Shown: positions 35,938 to 45,507, counted from the first letter of the stretch. The stretch is DNA of 64,000 nt from Bacteroidia bacterium (GCA_025454875.1 JALONP010000017.1:1-64000), one strand, 5' to 3'. A program made the numbers and translations. Notes: a model not told the origin generated them from the letters alone.

Positions 35938-36300
35938 GAATTTAGAATGTCTGTTTCGGACAATGTTACTATCTTTTGAGGAATCATCAGCATGATATTT
36001 TGCAGTTGAGCACGTTGGCGTCAATATCATTTGTTTATACAAGTAAAGTTTTCTCCATAAATTATTCGAATGGGCGAATAACTAAATGTAAAGCATGTAA
36101 TACTGTGGATAACTTGGGGAATGTCGCATTAAAGCAGAATGGTAAAAAAATTAACAGCAGAATAATTATACGAACTACCCTTATTAGAAAACGGGAATTA
36201 GCTTGTGGTTTCAACGAATGACAGCATTAGTACAATTAAATTTCATTACCTACTTTCGACAGGCTAAAAATCGATTAACCTAAGATTATAAATTTAAAAT
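35938..36300. other. Gene-free divergent region
   Basis: This 363-bp interval between kynU (leftward) and the T9SS gene (rightward) holds no convincing gene; plus-strand ORFs here lack protein-like features. It contains a small palindrome TTATTCG-AATGGG-CGAATAA near 36062-36081, which could be an operator, and a TACTTTCG box at 36251-36258 for the rightward gene. I see no riboswitch or RNA gene. Confidence 0.6.
36251..36258 (+). promoter_or_regulatory. Candidate -7 element of T9SS gene
   Basis: TACTTTCG, 42 bp upstream of the ATG at 36301, identical to the box before the TonB receptor gene at 29687. No clear -33 TTG. Confidence 0.4.
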
Positions 36301-39054
36301 ATGAAACGAGTATTACTAAGCACCTGTATTGCATTAGCAGCTATCAACACCACCTTGTATGGCCAGGTATTGCTTTCAAGTAACTTTAACACTGGACCAG
36401 AGGGATGGACCACCTCACAAGATGCAATAACTTGCCAAGGCTTCAGCACCATTCCATCAACTTGGAACGTTAGCAACCAAAGTGGGGGTTCTAATATTGT
36501 AACATTTGCCTCAAACGCCTTTGGCACACCTAACGATGGTGCCCTTGGTGCTGAAAACTCATGGATACAATCGCCTGCTTTCATAGCAACTTCATCACCT
36601 TTGACCATTGAATTTGACTCATGGACATCAAACGAGGCTGGTTTCCCATGTTATTTTGATGCTGAGTATATTGAGATGACTACAGATAATGGCGCTACAT
36701 GGACAACCGTTCACAGTTATATAACAGCGATTCATGATGGTTATGAAGATAAAACATGGCGAAATGTATCACTTTCTGTTCCAGTAGTCCCAGGTACTTC
36801 TGTGCGCATCCGCTTCAGAATGGATACTGGAGATGATTACTCAGACATGTCTTCGCGTGGCTGGTTCATAGATAATGTAGTTGTAAAATCGACATTTGAT
36901 TTTGCATTCACAAGCGCCAATACTCCATGTGTAGGATCTGCTGACGGAAGTATTCAATTCACTTCCGTTTCTGGTGGTGTAACTCCATTGTCTTATTCAA
37001 TAAACGGAGGCGCAACGTTTTCATCTACATCAAGCTTTACTTCATTACCTGCAGGTACTTACACTTTAGTGGTAAAGGATGCCAACGGTGTTTTAACACC
37101 ATCAAGAACCACAACCATCAGCTCAAGCATCAGTGTGCTTAGCACAATTACATATACTTCACCATTACAATTCTGCCAAAACGGAAGTGTCCAACTCAAC
37201 GCATTCAATCAACCAGGTTACACTTTTCGTTGGCGTAAAGATGGAGCAAATATCCCTGGTGGAACGGTAACTTCACTCAACGCAACTTCAAGCGGAGTTT
37301 ATGATGTGGTTACCTCTAACGGACCATGCAGCGCGGTTTCAAACGCTGTAACTGTTACCGTAAATCCATTACCAACCGCTACCATTGCAACCACTGCAAG
37401 TTGCGCCAATACAAATAATGGAACTATTTTGGCGTCTGCCTCAGGGGCATCACCATTCACCTTTGCACTTAACAATGCAAGCCCTGTTCCTGTAGGTTCA
37501 TTTAATGCTTTGGCTGCTGGTAATTACACAATTACTGTTACCGATGCCCAATCATGTAGTGCCATTATTCCGGTAACGGTTGCTACCGAAAATGATTTGG
37601 TTGGCCCAACACTTATTGGTGTTCCAGACCCAATATTCACTATTCGTCCTGACCAAGATGTTACATTAGGTCAGTCTAGTTTGGTTAGTCAATTAAACGA
37701 TCAATGCGGCATTGCCTCTGTAACAATTACACCAACTGTATTAGACGCTACAAACGAAGGACTAAATCCAGTTACTGTTACAGCAACTGACTTTGCAGGC
37801 AACTCAACTTCAATTGTTGTCCTGGTTACAATCAATGTTATTCAGCCTCCTGTAGTAGTAGTAAAAAATTCAACCCTAGCACTTGATGCAAATGGTGTTG
37901 CTACTTTAGACCCATCAATGGTGGACAGTGGCTCACTTAATTTTTCAGGAATAGAGGTAGTTCCATCACAATTTGATTGCAGCAGCATAGGCTCGAATTC
38001 GGTAACTCTCAATATTTGGAATGCTTTTGGTGATACGGTTTCTGCTACTGCAATAGTTGAAGTTATCGATAATTTAGCACCAGTTGCTTCCGCACAAAAT
38101 GTTACCATCAATATGGTAGGCGGTGTAGCAGTTGTTGACGCAAATGAAGTTAATAATGGTACTACTGATAACTGTACGGTTAACAGTTTATCGGTATCTC
38201 CTAGCCAATTTACAACCGCTGGTACGTTCCCTATTATTTTAACTGTGACAGACTTAGCTGGTAACACAGCTTCTGCATCAGCAACTGTTACAGTAATTGC
38301 TCCCCCTTCAACAACTGTAGCCATAACTGCTACAAGAGGCAACGGTCCTGTTACCAACGTTCCAGCTACAACAATCTACTTGGGTTATGGTCCACAAAAT
38401 GTGAATCTATCAGCTAATGCTGCTGGCTCACCAGGTCCATTTACCTACTCGTGGTCTGGCTCAAACCGTTTTACCCATACCAACAGGGCAAATACAACTT
38501 TCAGACCTACAGTTCCTGGAAGCTATAACTTGGTTGCATCGGCTAACTCTGCTAGCGGCAGTGCTAATGCTACAATCAATGTTTGCGTAATTGATGCACG
38601 TCCTGTAACCAGCATCTCGTTTATCCGAAACAATTTTGTTTTGGGCTGCTACAATGGTATTTCTTTCTTAGTATTCGAGCCGCTCATGCCACTGTTTATG
38701 TGTTTGCCAAATGCAAGAGTTGGCCTTTGTAACGCAACTTGTGGAAACTCATTTAATAAAAACGATTTGGAAGTGGAAGACATGAGCACATTGCCAATGT
38801 ATGTTCCTACTGAAGTAACTGCTTACCCTAACCCATCTCAAAGTGATATCAACTTAAAGTTGACTTCGATGGATACAGATACAAAAGTTCATGTAATGAT
38901 TTATGATATTAATGGAAAACTTGTAAGCGAGTTCAAAGATGGTGAACCGAATGCGGAGATTGAAGTTGGAAGTAACTTGAACGCTGGTATTTATTTCGCA
39001 ATTGTGAAACAAGGCCAGTTTGAGCGTAAACTCAAAATCCAAAAACTGAACTAA
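36301..39054 (+). CDS. T9SS surface adhesin-like protein with SprB-type repeats
   Basis: A 917-aa exported protein. Signal peptide 1-21 (ending LYGQ). A MAM-like jelly-roll domain at about 25-200 (GWTTSQDA, WFIDNVVVKS) is followed by SprB-type repeats (GSIQFTSVSGGVTPLSYSIN, SLPAGTYTLVVKDANG) and an Ig-like segment with FRWRKDGANIPGG. HYR-like repeats at about 430-680 (TATDFAGNS) lead to the T9SS sorting domain (AYPNPSQSDINLKL to KIQKLN). Just before it, residues about 775-810 form an unusual hydrophobic, cysteine-rich stretch (see findings). Likely surface attachment or gliding-related adhesin; no enzymatic motif is visible. A hairpin terminator follows. Confidence 0.88.
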   Translation: MKRVLLSTCIALAAINTTLYGQVLLSSNFNTGPEGWTTSQDAITCQGFSTIPSTWNVSNQSGGSNIVTFASNAFGTPNDGALGAENSWIQSPAFIATSSPLTIEFDSWTSNEAGFPCYFDAEYIEMTTDNGATWTTVHSYITAIHDGYEDKTWRNVSLSVPVVPGTSVRIRFRMDTGDDYSDMSSRGWFIDNVVVKSTFDFAFTSANTPCVGSADGSIQFTSVSGGVTPLSYSINGGATFSSTSSFTSLPAGTYTLVVKDANGVLTPSRTTTISSSISVLSTITYTSPLQFCQNGSVQLNAFNQPGYTFRWRKDGANIPGGTVTSLNATSSGVYDVVTSNGPCSAVSNAVTVTVNPLPTATIATTASCANTNNGTILASASGASPFTFALNNASPVPVGSFNALAAGNYTITVTDAQSCSAIIPVTVATENDLVGPTLIGVPDPIFTIRPDQDVTLGQSSLVSQLNDQCGIASVTITPTVLDATNEGLNPVTVTATDFAGNSTSIVVLVTINVIQPPVVVVKNSTLALDANGVATLDPSMVDSGSLNFSGIEVVPSQFDCSSIGSNSVTLNIWNAFGDTVSATAIVEVIDNLAPVASAQNVTINMVGGVAVVDANEVNNGTTDNCTVNSLSVSPSQFTTAGTFPIILTVTDLAGNTASASATVTVIAPPSTTVAITATRGNGPVTNVPATTIYLGYGPQNVNLSANAAGSPGPFTYSWSGSNRFTHTNRANTTFRPTVPGSYNLVASANSASGSANATINVCVIDARPVTSISFIRNNFVLGCYNGISFLVFEPLMPLFMCLPNARVGLCNATCGNSFNKNDLEVEDMSTLPMYVPTEVTAYPNPSQSDINLKLTSMDTDTKVHVMIYDINGKLVSEFKDGEPNAEIEVGSNLNAGIYFAIVKQGQFERKLKIQKLN

Positions 39055-39080
39055 CATTGTATTTAGGTTTGACATAAAAA

Positions 39081-39110
39081 AAGCGACTGGGAACCCAGTC
39101 GCTTTTTTTT
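39081..39110 (+). terminator. Rho-independent terminator, bidirectional
   Basis: AAGCGACTGG pairs with CCAGTCGCTT around a 3-4-nt loop and is followed by TTTTTTTT to 39110; an A-run on the other side makes it usable in both directions. It ends the T9SS gene (27 bp after its stop codon) and can also serve the convergent dehydrogenase gene. Confidence 0.92.
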
Positions 39111-39150
39111 ATGCACTCTATGGCAGAATAATAGCTTAGCTCACGTTGAA

Positions 39151-40410
39151 TTATTTCACCAAATTTACCATGCTCATCTCCAAACCCTTTTTAAGCAACC
39201 CAGTATGTTTAGGGTTAAACTGATTTAAACGCATCAATGCTTGGCGAATAGTAATAGATGCATCCTTAAATATTGCTTCATCACTTAACTCAAACCCTTC
39301 ACTCATACAATACGCAAAAACCCTTGCCATACCGCAATTTGCTATAAAATCTGGAATAACAGCAACGCGGTCATCTGCATCGTTTCCAATCGGTCCTAAA
39401 AAAATCTCAGTATCTGCAAAAGGCACGTTTGCCCCACATGAAATTACTTCCAAATCATGTTCAATCATCGCATCAAGTTGTGCTTGTGTAAGCATTCGCG
39501 AGGCTGCTGCTGGAATAAATATCTCTGCTCCAGCGTTCCAAATTTGCTTGTTGATTGTATCGTAATCTAAAAATGTTAAGCCCATAGCGGCACATGTTGC
39601 TTTTGAAAGTTTATTGCCATCACGCTCCATAAACAATTGCTTAATGGTTTCTTTTGAAAGCCCTTTAGGTTCAATAATTCCTCCTTCACGATCAATAATA
39701 CCGACAACCATCACATTCATTTGAGAGAGGTAATAAGCAGCAGCAGCAGCTACATTACCCCATCCCTGTATTAGAGCGCGTTTATATGCAAAATTTGGTC
39801 CCCAAAAATCGTAATAATGACGAACTGCTTCTGCAACACCCCAACCCGTAATCATATCAGCCACCACATATGGTTTTGTCGTATCAGGTGAAAACCGCTC
39901 ATCATCCAATCGTTTTGATACACCTGCTCTCAAATTCTGAATCATGCGTGCTTTATCCGCCTCGTTTGGATGGTAATGTCCAACTGCAGTGCCTTCTTGT
40001 GGATGCTGCAGCCCGTATTGTTCCGTAATGGGTATTACTTCGTGAATTTCATCAATATTCAAATCACCACCTGTTCCATAGTACGTTTTTAGCAACGGCA
40101 TTACCGCCTTATACCAACGTTCCAAAACTCCCTTTTTACGAGGATCAGCCGGGTCAAAGTTAATTCCAGACTTAGCTCCACCAATAGCAGGACCAGAAAC
40201 GGTAAATTTAATTTCCATCGTTTTAGCCAACGAAACCACTTCGTTCTTGTTAAGCCCCTTACGCATACGCGTGCCTCCTCCGGCAGCTCCACCGCGCAAA
40301 GAGTTGATCACGACCCAGCCCTCTGCTTCAGTCTCAGAATCTTTCCATTCAAAAACAATTTCGGGTTGTTTTTCTTCGTAACGTTTAATGAGTTGTTGGA
40401 TATTCGCCAT
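39151..40410 (-). CDS. Glu/Leu/Phe/Val dehydrogenase
   Basis: An NAD(P)-dependent amino-acid dehydrogenase of 419 aa, linking amino acids with 2-oxo acids and ammonia. The N-terminal dimerisation and substrate domain contains GGGTRMRKGL and the catalytic-Lys region AIGGAKSGINFDP. The Rossmann domain starts near residue 200 (IQGWGNVAAAAAYYL, binding NAD). Length fits hexameric glutamate dehydrogenase, but the glycine-rich substrate motif GGAKSGI differs from the GGxKGG of classic GDH. Substrate choice between glutamate and branched-chain amino acids is therefore open. Single gene between the T9SS terminator and divergent gmhA. Confidence 0.9.
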   Translation of the reverse strand: MANIQQLIKRYEEKQPEIVFEWKDSETEAEGWVVINSLRGGAAGGGTRMRKGLNKNEVVSLAKTMEIKFTVSGPAIGGAKSGINFDPADPRKKGVLERWYKAVMPLLKTYYGTGGDLNIDEIHEVIPITEQYGLQHPQEGTAVGHYHPNEADKARMIQNLRAGVSKRLDDERFSPDTTKPYVVADMITGWGVAEAVRHYYDFWGPNFAYKRALIQGWGNVAAAAAYYLSQMNVMVVGIIDREGGIIEPKGLSKETIKQLFMERDGNKLSKATCAAMGLTFLDYDTINKQIWNAGAEIFIPAAASRMLTQAQLDAMIEHDLEVISCGANVPFADTEIFLGPIGNDADDRVAVIPDFIANCGMARVFAYCMSEGFELSDEAIFKDASITIRQALMRLNQFNPKHTGLLKKGLEMSMVNLVK

Positions 40411-40504
40411 TGTTTACTTAATTATTAAAGGTGGCGCAAGTTAGCCAATAACCGAGTTCATGCAATGATTTACATCAATCCAAGGTTCACAAAGGTGAAT
40501 CAAT

Positions 40505-40512
40505 TATATTTG
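40505..40512 (+). promoter_or_regulatory. Candidate -7 element of gmhA
   Basis: TATATTTG, an exact TAnnTTTG match, 21 bp before the gmhA ATG. The -33 is weak. Confidence 0.5.
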
Positions 40513-40533
40513 TTCAAAACATCCAAATTATAA

Positions 40534-41106
40534 ATGAGTTCCATTAAACAACACTTTATCGAAGCCGCTCAAATACTTGAACAATTCATGGCAAACCTAG
40601 CAAATTTTGATGCCATAGAGCAAGCCGGACAACTTATGGTGAGTGCTTTAAAATCAGGCAACAAAATTATCAGTTGTGGCAATGGAGGAAGCTTGTGCGA
40701 TGCAATGCACTTTGCGGAAGAACTCACTGGTAGGTACCGCGATAACCGAAAACCATTAGCGGCTATTGCAATAAGTGATGCATCACATATGGCGTGTGTA
40801 GGAAATGATTATGGATATGAATTTGTATTTAGCCGATACCTCGAAGCAGTGGGTAATACAGGTGATGTATTGCTTGCAATTTCAACAAGTGGCAACTCTG
40901 CCAATGTGCTTAAAGCAATTGAAGTAGCAAAGCAGAAGGGAATTTACGTTGTTGGGTTAACTGGCAAAGATGGGGGTAAAATGGCTTCATTATGCAACGT
41001 AGAGGTACGCGCTCCGCAAAGCAAATACGCGGATAGAGCACAAGAAATTCATATCAAATGCATCCATGCGCTTATTGATTACATTGAACGCAATATTGAT
41101 GCATAA
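40534..41106 (+). CDS. gmhA: Sedoheptulose-7-phosphate isomerase
   Basis: Converts sedoheptulose 7-phosphate to D-glycero-D-manno-heptose 7-phosphate, the first step towards LPS inner-core heptose. The 190-aa SIS-domain protein shows [20 protein letters not shown] at residues 49-68, in which the His and Glu belong to the zinc/active site, and [15 protein letters not shown] near residue 115. Usual neighbours (hldE, gmhB) are absent, as is common when LPS genes are scattered. It ends one base before the convergent dxs gene. Confidence 0.95.
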   Translation: MSSIKQHFIEAAQILEQFMANLANFDAIEQAGQLMVSALKSGNKIISCGNGGSLCDAMHFAEELTGRYRDNRKPLAAIAISDASHMACVGNDYGYEFVFSRYLEAVGNTGDVLLAISTSGNSANVLKAIEVAKQKGIYVVGLTGKDGGKMASLCNVEVRAPQSKYADRAQEIHIKCIHALIDYIERNIDA

Positions 41107-41107
41107 G

Positions 41108-43027
41108 CTAACCTACAAGTTTTAACTCAAGAAGCTGTTGAATGGCTTTGGCGATGCTTTGGGCATCAAACCCACATTCTGCATATAACTCCGCTTGTTC
41201 TCCGTGTTCCGTAATCGCATCAGGCATACCCAACATTGTTACTTGAGCGTTGTATTGATGTGCTGCCATAAACTCTAGTACTGCACTTCCAAAGCCTCCA
41301 ACAACAGTTCCATCCTCTACAGTTACAATCTTTGAGTATTTAGCAAACACTTCGTGTAACAATGCTTCATCAATTGGCTTTACAAAACGCATATCGCAGT
41401 GACCAATTTGTATTCCATCCTTTTCCAATTGAGCAATAGCTGACGCTGCTAAGTTACCTGCTGTGCCGAAGGAAAGTACCATTACCTCATTTCCGTCTTT
41501 TAACTTACGTCCTTTTCCTATTTCAAGTTCAGCAAGTGGTGTTTTCCAATCGGCCATTACCCCGTTACCCCGTGGATAGCGAATAGAAAATGGCCCAGCA
41601 TTTTGAGGTAAAGTTGCTGTGTACATTAAATTCCTGAGTTCTTCTTCGTTCATAGGTGCGCTTACAACCATATTGGGCACACAACGCATAAACGGAATAT
41701 CAAGCATGCCATGGTGTGTTTGACCATCGGCTCCAGCCAAACCAGCTCTATCCATGCAAAATACTACATGCAACTTTTGCAATGCCACATCATGTACCAC
41801 TTGGTCATACGCTCGTTGCATAAATGATGAATAAATATTACAAAACGGAATTAAACCTTGTGTAGCAAGTCCTGCACTAAACGTAACAGCATGTTGTTCA
41901 GCAATACCAACATCAAATGCCCTTTTTGGCATTGCTTTCATCATGATATTCATCGATGAACCAGATGGCATTGCTGGCGTAATGCCAACAATTTTTTCAT
42001 TTTGGTTTGCAAGTTCAACCAAGGTATGGCCAAATACGTCTTGGTATTTAGGTGGTTGGGGCTTTTCACTTACGGTTTTATAAATTTCGCCTGTTACTTT
42101 ATCAAATAATCCTGGGGCATGCCATTTGGTTTGGTCTTTTTCTGCCAAAGCAAAACCTTTTCCTTTAACAGTAACTACATGTAATAATTTAGGTCCTGGA
42201 ATTTTTTTCAAGTCTTTCATCACCTTTACCAAGTGGTCTACGTCATGTCCATCTATTGGTCCGAAATACCTGAAGCGTAAGCTTTCAAAGAGGTTACTTT
42301 GCTTAAGCAAACCTGATTTCATGGTATCATGTACTTTGCTTAAAATATCTTGAGAAATTTGGCCTACTTTACTCAATTTATCCAACGCTTTCCATACATC
42401 ATCTTTGAACTTATTGTAGGTTGGAGATGTTGTAATATCCGTTAAGTACTCTTTTAATGCGCCAACATTCGGGTCAATCGACATGCAATTGTCATTCAAA
42501 ATCACAATCATATTGCTGTCTTCAACGCCTGCGTGGTTTAATCCTTCAAACGCTAATCCGGCCGTCATGGCTCCATCACCAATAACAGCAATATGTTGCC
42601 TATCGAATTCCCCTTTGAGCCTTGAAGCAACGGCCATACCTAAGGCTGCTGAAATGGATGTTGAGGAGTGACCAACTCCAAAAGTATCATATTCACTTTC
42701 GGCACGTTTAGGGAAGCCCGATATCCCTTTGTAGGTGCGGTTGGTATGAAAACGCTCTCTGCGACCAGTTAAAATTTTGTGCCCATAAGCTTGATGCCCA
42801 ACATCCCACACCAATTGGTCGTAGGGAGTGTTAAATGCATAATGAAGGGCTACGGTTAATTCAACCACTCCAAGGCTGGCTCCGAAATGGCCTCCATAAA
42901 CAGAAACCATATCAATGATGTACTGCCGAAGGTCAGCACAAACCTTAACTAAATCTTCCTCCCGCACTTTGCGTAAATCAGCAGGATATAGGATGGGGTT
43001 TAAATACGGTCCGGGTTTTATCTCCAT
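41108..43027 (-). CDS. dxs: 1-deoxy-D-xylulose-5-phosphate synthase
   Basis: A thiamine-diphosphate transketolase-type enzyme. It joins pyruvate and glyceraldehyde 3-phosphate to start the MEP isoprenoid pathway, feeding menaquinone side-chain synthesis among others. The 639-aa length is typical. DVGHQAYGHKILTGR near residue 75, the ThDP-binding GDGAMTAGLAFEGLNHAG at about 150-167, and the C-terminal transketolase domain motifs (GIAEQHAVTFSAGLA, DRAGLAGADGQTHHG) are all present. The ATG at 43027 is the first in frame. A TATTTTCG box lies 43 bp upstream. Confidence 0.97.
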   Translation of the reverse strand: MEIKPGPYLNPILYPADLRKVREEDLVKVCADLRQYIIDMVSVYGGHFGASLGVVELTVALHYAFNTPYDQLVWDVGHQAYGHKILTGRRERFHTNRTYKGISGFPKRAESEYDTFGVGHSSTSISAALGMAVASRLKGEFDRQHIAVIGDGAMTAGLAFEGLNHAGVEDSNMIVILNDNCMSIDPNVGALKEYLTDITTSPTYNKFKDDVWKALDKLSKVGQISQDILSKVHDTMKSGLLKQSNLFESLRFRYFGPIDGHDVDHLVKVMKDLKKIPGPKLLHVVTVKGKGFALAEKDQTKWHAPGLFDKVTGEIYKTVSEKPQPPKYQDVFGHTLVELANQNEKIVGITPAMPSGSSMNIMMKAMPKRAFDVGIAEQHAVTFSAGLATQGLIPFCNIYSSFMQRAYDQVVHDVALQKLHVVFCMDRAGLAGADGQTHHGMLDIPFMRCVPNMVVSAPMNEEELRNLMYTATLPQNAGPFSIRYPRGNGVMADWKTPLAELEIGKGRKLKDGNEVMVLSFGTAGNLAASAIAQLEKDGIQIGHCDMRFVKPIDEALLHEVFAKYSKIVTVEDGTVVGGFGSAVLEFMAAHQYNAQVTMLGMPDAITEHGEQAELYAECGFDAQSIAKAIQQLLELKLVG

Positions 43028-43070
43028 AATAGAATAAAAACAGCGCTTATTGGTAAAAGTTTATAACGCA

Positions 43071-43078
43071 CGAAAATA
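43071..43078 (-). promoter_or_regulatory. Candidate -7 element of dxs
   Basis: Minus-strand TATTTTCG, 43 bp upstream of the dxs ATG; TAnnTTCG type, same spelling as before glyS and the PaaG-like gene. Confidence 0.4.
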
Positions 43079-43152
43079 ACGCTGTTGAAGGATAATGTTG
43101 GTATGTAACGTTATAAAAATAAGGAAACCTAAAGTAATTGCAAGATTCACAC

Positions 43153-43959
43153 TTACAATTTTGCTTCTGAAATCAACAGATCTTCACGCGGAGCGATACT
43201 CATTACAGGTATGGTAGATCGATTAACCATTTGCTGGGCAAATTTTCCCAAGAAAAAAGAGCCTATTTGAGGTTCTTGCTCGGTCATAATCAGAATAACA
43301 TCTGCTTTCACCTCTGATGCGTAAGCCATTGTGATTTGAGTAATATTTCCTCCCAATCGTTTATCGTGAACATAAGGAATGCGTTCATCATCGAGCGAGT
43401 GCAATACCTGCCTACAATAAGCGGCTACTTGGTATTCGGTTTCTTTATCTTTATCAACAGAAACGCCCAAAACATGAATTGTAGCTCCAAACTTTTTAGC
43501 AAGTGATACAGCATATGGAACCTTCTGCCTCGATTCGAAAGAAGTGTCTATTGGCAATACAATTGTTTTAAAGTCATTGGTTGCTCCATCTTCGCGCATG
43601 GTTAACACAGGGCACTTTGATGAACTTACTACTTTGTATGCATTACTGCCCATCCAAAACTCTTCAAAACCTGTCACCCCATGTGTCCCCATGATAATCA
43701 AGTTAGCATCTGTTTCTTCTGCTGCAGATAAAATTCCCTTGAACACAGAGCCTCGCTTATGAACATATCGGTACGAAACACCTTGCGCATCAGGTTCTAA
43801 CTTGGCCTTAAGCGCAGCCTCATCAAAATCTTCTTCTATATGCACAGCAGTTAGTTGTGAGCCAAATTTTTGGGTAAAGAAAATAGCGGATCTAAATGCT
43901 ACCATTGACTGGGAGGACCCGTCAACTGGAACTAAAATATTGTTAAATGAGGTTGGCAT
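43153..43959 (-). CDS. Universal stress protein, tandem UspA domains
   Basis: A 268-aa cytoplasmic protein of two Usp domains. The first (about 1-135) opens with NILVPVDGSSQSMVAFRSAI and includes the ATP-binding-type loop IIMGTHGVTGFEEFWMGSNA. The second (about 145-268) opens with KTIVLPIDTSFESRQKV, but its nucleotide loop is degenerate (LIMTEQEPQIGSFFLGKFAQ). The first domain may bind ATP while the second may not. ATG 43959 (MPTSFNN) is preferred over an ATG at 44001, which would add 14 non-family residues. Expected to respond to starvation or stress; the partner is unknown. Confidence 0.9.
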   Translation of the reverse strand: MPTSFNNILVPVDGSSQSMVAFRSAIFFTQKFGSQLTAVHIEEDFDEAALKAKLEPDAQGVSYRYVHKRGSVFKGILSAAEETDANLIIMGTHGVTGFEEFWMGSNAYKVVSSSKCPVLTMREDGATNDFKTIVLPIDTSFESRQKVPYAVSLAKKFGATIHVLGVSVDKDKETEYQVAAYCRQVLHSLDDERIPYVHDKRLGGNITQITMAYASEVKADVILIMTEQEPQIGSFFLGKFAQQMVNRSTIPVMSIAPREDLLISEAKL

Positions 43960-44005
43960 AGCAGTAGATTTTAGTAATGTCAAGTTAACACAATTCCACA
44001 ATATT

Positions 44006-44040
44006 CCAAACCTTTTGTTTGGGCAACTGGCTAGTTGCCC
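44006..44040. other. Two adjacent hairpins at PaaG-like gene end
   Basis: CCAAAC/GTTTGG (44006-44022, loop 5 nt) and a perfect GGGCAACT/AGTTGCCC (44021-44040, loop 4 nt) abut. The stop codon of the minus-strand gene (44031-44033) lies in the loop and stem base of the second. Neither has a T-run, so they may stabilise the mRNA end rather than terminate transcription. Confidence 0.5.
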
Positions 44041-44828
44041 GTAAACTGAGGCTTTCTTTTTTCGTTAAAGGCAGCAACTCCTTCTTTGTTGTCATTGGTA
44101 CGTCCAGCAATTTCTTGGCAGTGCATCTCGTACTCAAGCATTGTTTCCAAATCACTTTGAAAGGATTTATTCAACATCTTTTTCATTAAACCAATCGCCT
44201 TTGTTGGTGCCTGCGCATAGTATGTTGCAAGTTTTTCGGTTTCGGCATCAAGTTCTTCTGGTGATACCACCCTGTTCACAATACCCCACTCATATGCTTG
44301 CTTGGCGGTAACCTTGCTTCCCAAAGTTGCCAGTTCAAATGCTCTTGCTGACCCAACCAATCTTGGCAAAAAATAGGAAGAACCACTATCAAGCACCAAT
44401 CCTACATTTACAAAAACTTCAATAATAGAAGCCGCTTCTGAAGCAACAACCATATCACACGCCAATACCAAACTTGCCCCGGCACCAGCTGCAACCCCAT
44501 TTAACCGACAAATAATAGGTACTGGCAGATTGCGCATTGCTCTAATCATCGGATTGTATCGCTTCTGCAACGACTCAGCTAAAGAGCGTTCCTTCATTCC
44601 TGAAATCGCCTTTAAATCTTGACCCGAGCAAAATGCCTTGCCTGCGCCAGTAAAAACCAATACCCGTATGCTTTTATCCTTTTCTACTCTTTTTAAGGCA
44701 TCCAATACATCATAACTTTGTTGTTCGTTAAATGCATTAAACACTTCTGGTCTGTTTAAGGTTAAGGTCGCTATCCCATTATTTACATTAAATAGAATGG
44801 TTTCATATGTTGCGTTTGGTGTGCTCAT
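44031..44828 (-). CDS. Enoyl-CoA hydratase/isomerase family, PaaG-like
   Basis: A crotonase-fold enzyme of 265 aa acting on acyl-CoA. GKAFCSGQDLKAI and GVAAGAGASLVLACDMVVAS form the oxyanion hole and core. The segment VLDSGSSYFLPRLVG carries the Asp typical of PaaG (ring-1,2-epoxyphenylacetyl-CoA isomerase), whereas the Glu pair of classic enoyl-CoA hydratases is missing. This argues for an isomerase. No paaABCDE oxygenase genes are present here, so it may serve fatty-acid or aromatic breakdown. ATG 44828 matches the family start. It is followed by paired hairpins. Confidence 0.85.
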   Translation of the reverse strand: MSTPNATYETILFNVNNGIATLTLNRPEVFNAFNEQQSYDVLDALKRVEKDKSIRVLVFTGAGKAFCSGQDLKAISGMKERSLAESLQKRYNPMIRAMRNLPVPIICRLNGVAAGAGASLVLACDMVVASEAASIIEVFVNVGLVLDSGSSYFLPRLVGSARAFELATLGSKVTAKQAYEWGIVNRVVSPEELDAETEKLATYYAQAPTKAIGLMKKMLNKSFQSDLETMLEYEMHCQEIAGRTNDNKEGVAAFNEKRKPQFTGN

Positions 44829-44850
44829 GTTATTGGTATTGTTAAGTTGG

Positions 44851-44858
44851 CGAAAATA
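44851..44858 (-). promoter_or_regulatory. Candidate -7 element of PaaG-like gene
   Basis: Minus-strand TATTTTCG, 22 bp upstream of the ATG at 44828. The upstream ATG at 44861 would be left untranscribed, supporting the chosen start. Confidence 0.45.
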
Positions 44859-44907
44859 CACCTTCTATCGAAAAATCATTGATTGTGTAAGGTAAATAAT
44901 GGTATGC

Positions 44908-45507
44908 CTATAACAAAATAAACAATACAACAAACCCAAGTACCCATCCCAATATCACTTGACCAAGCTGATGTGCTTGTAAAAAAAGTCGCGCTGACAA
45001 TCCAATCCCTGAAGCTATAAACATACACCCAATAAGCCATCTCAATTCAAAAACCGATTGCTGGGCCAAGTTCATTGATACTGCCACACAAGCGCCCAAA
45101 GCAACACCATGTGCGCTAATTTTATAAAAATGGTTAATTACCGCAACCAAAACTACAACACATGAATTGGCAAGGACAAATTGTTGAATAATACCAGGGG
45201 CAGGTATGCGTGCAAGCACATAATATAAGATAAGGTAAGCGCAAGCCGTAAGCAGGTATGGTAAATTACGCTCATGCTGCTCATTTAATAGGATGGTAGA
45301 AATGCCTCCAACCAATCGAAGCAGCAGCACTGCTATCATTGGGATTACAGCCGTGAACCCGATAACAAAAAAAAGGTAAAAAGAAAGTGCGTTCGCAGTT
45401 AATGATTGAAGGTATGGAGAATAAGTGAATACGAGTAGCAAGCTGAATACATTCACAAAAATAGGGTGAAGCAATACCGAAAAACCAAGTGCAATTTGCC
45501 GATTCAT
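44908..45507 (-). CDS. PAP2-like membrane protein
   Basis: A 199-aa protein with six hydrophobic helices. The segment ISAHGVALGACVAVSM and the later SARLFLQAHQLGQVILGWVLG recall the second and third motifs of the PAP2 phosphatase family (SxxH and R-x5-H-x3-x2-G). The first motif (KxxxxxxRP) is not evident: NEQHERNLPYLL is the nearest match, with R-N instead of R-P. Catalytic competence for lipid or undecaprenyl phosphates is therefore uncertain. ATG 45507 is chosen because the reading to 45702 would overlap the MoxR gene and adds an atypical Cys-rich extension. It closes the PPIase-MoxR block. Confidence 0.7.
   Translation of the reverse strand: MNRQIALGFSVLLHPIFVNVFSLLLVFTYSPYLQSLTANALSFYLFFVIGFTAVIPMIAVLLLRLVGGISTILLNEQHERNLPYLLTACAYLILYYVLARIPAPGIIQQFVLANSCVVVLVAVINHFYKISAHGVALGACVAVSMNLAQQSVFELRWLIGCMFIASGIGLSARLFLQAHQLGQVILGWVLGFVVLFILL

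Noticed and set aside
35976-36221. 81-aa plus-strand ORF in the kynU/T9SS gap
   Set aside because: Low-complexity, mixed composition with no motif or signal peptide, and it overlaps the kynU upstream region.
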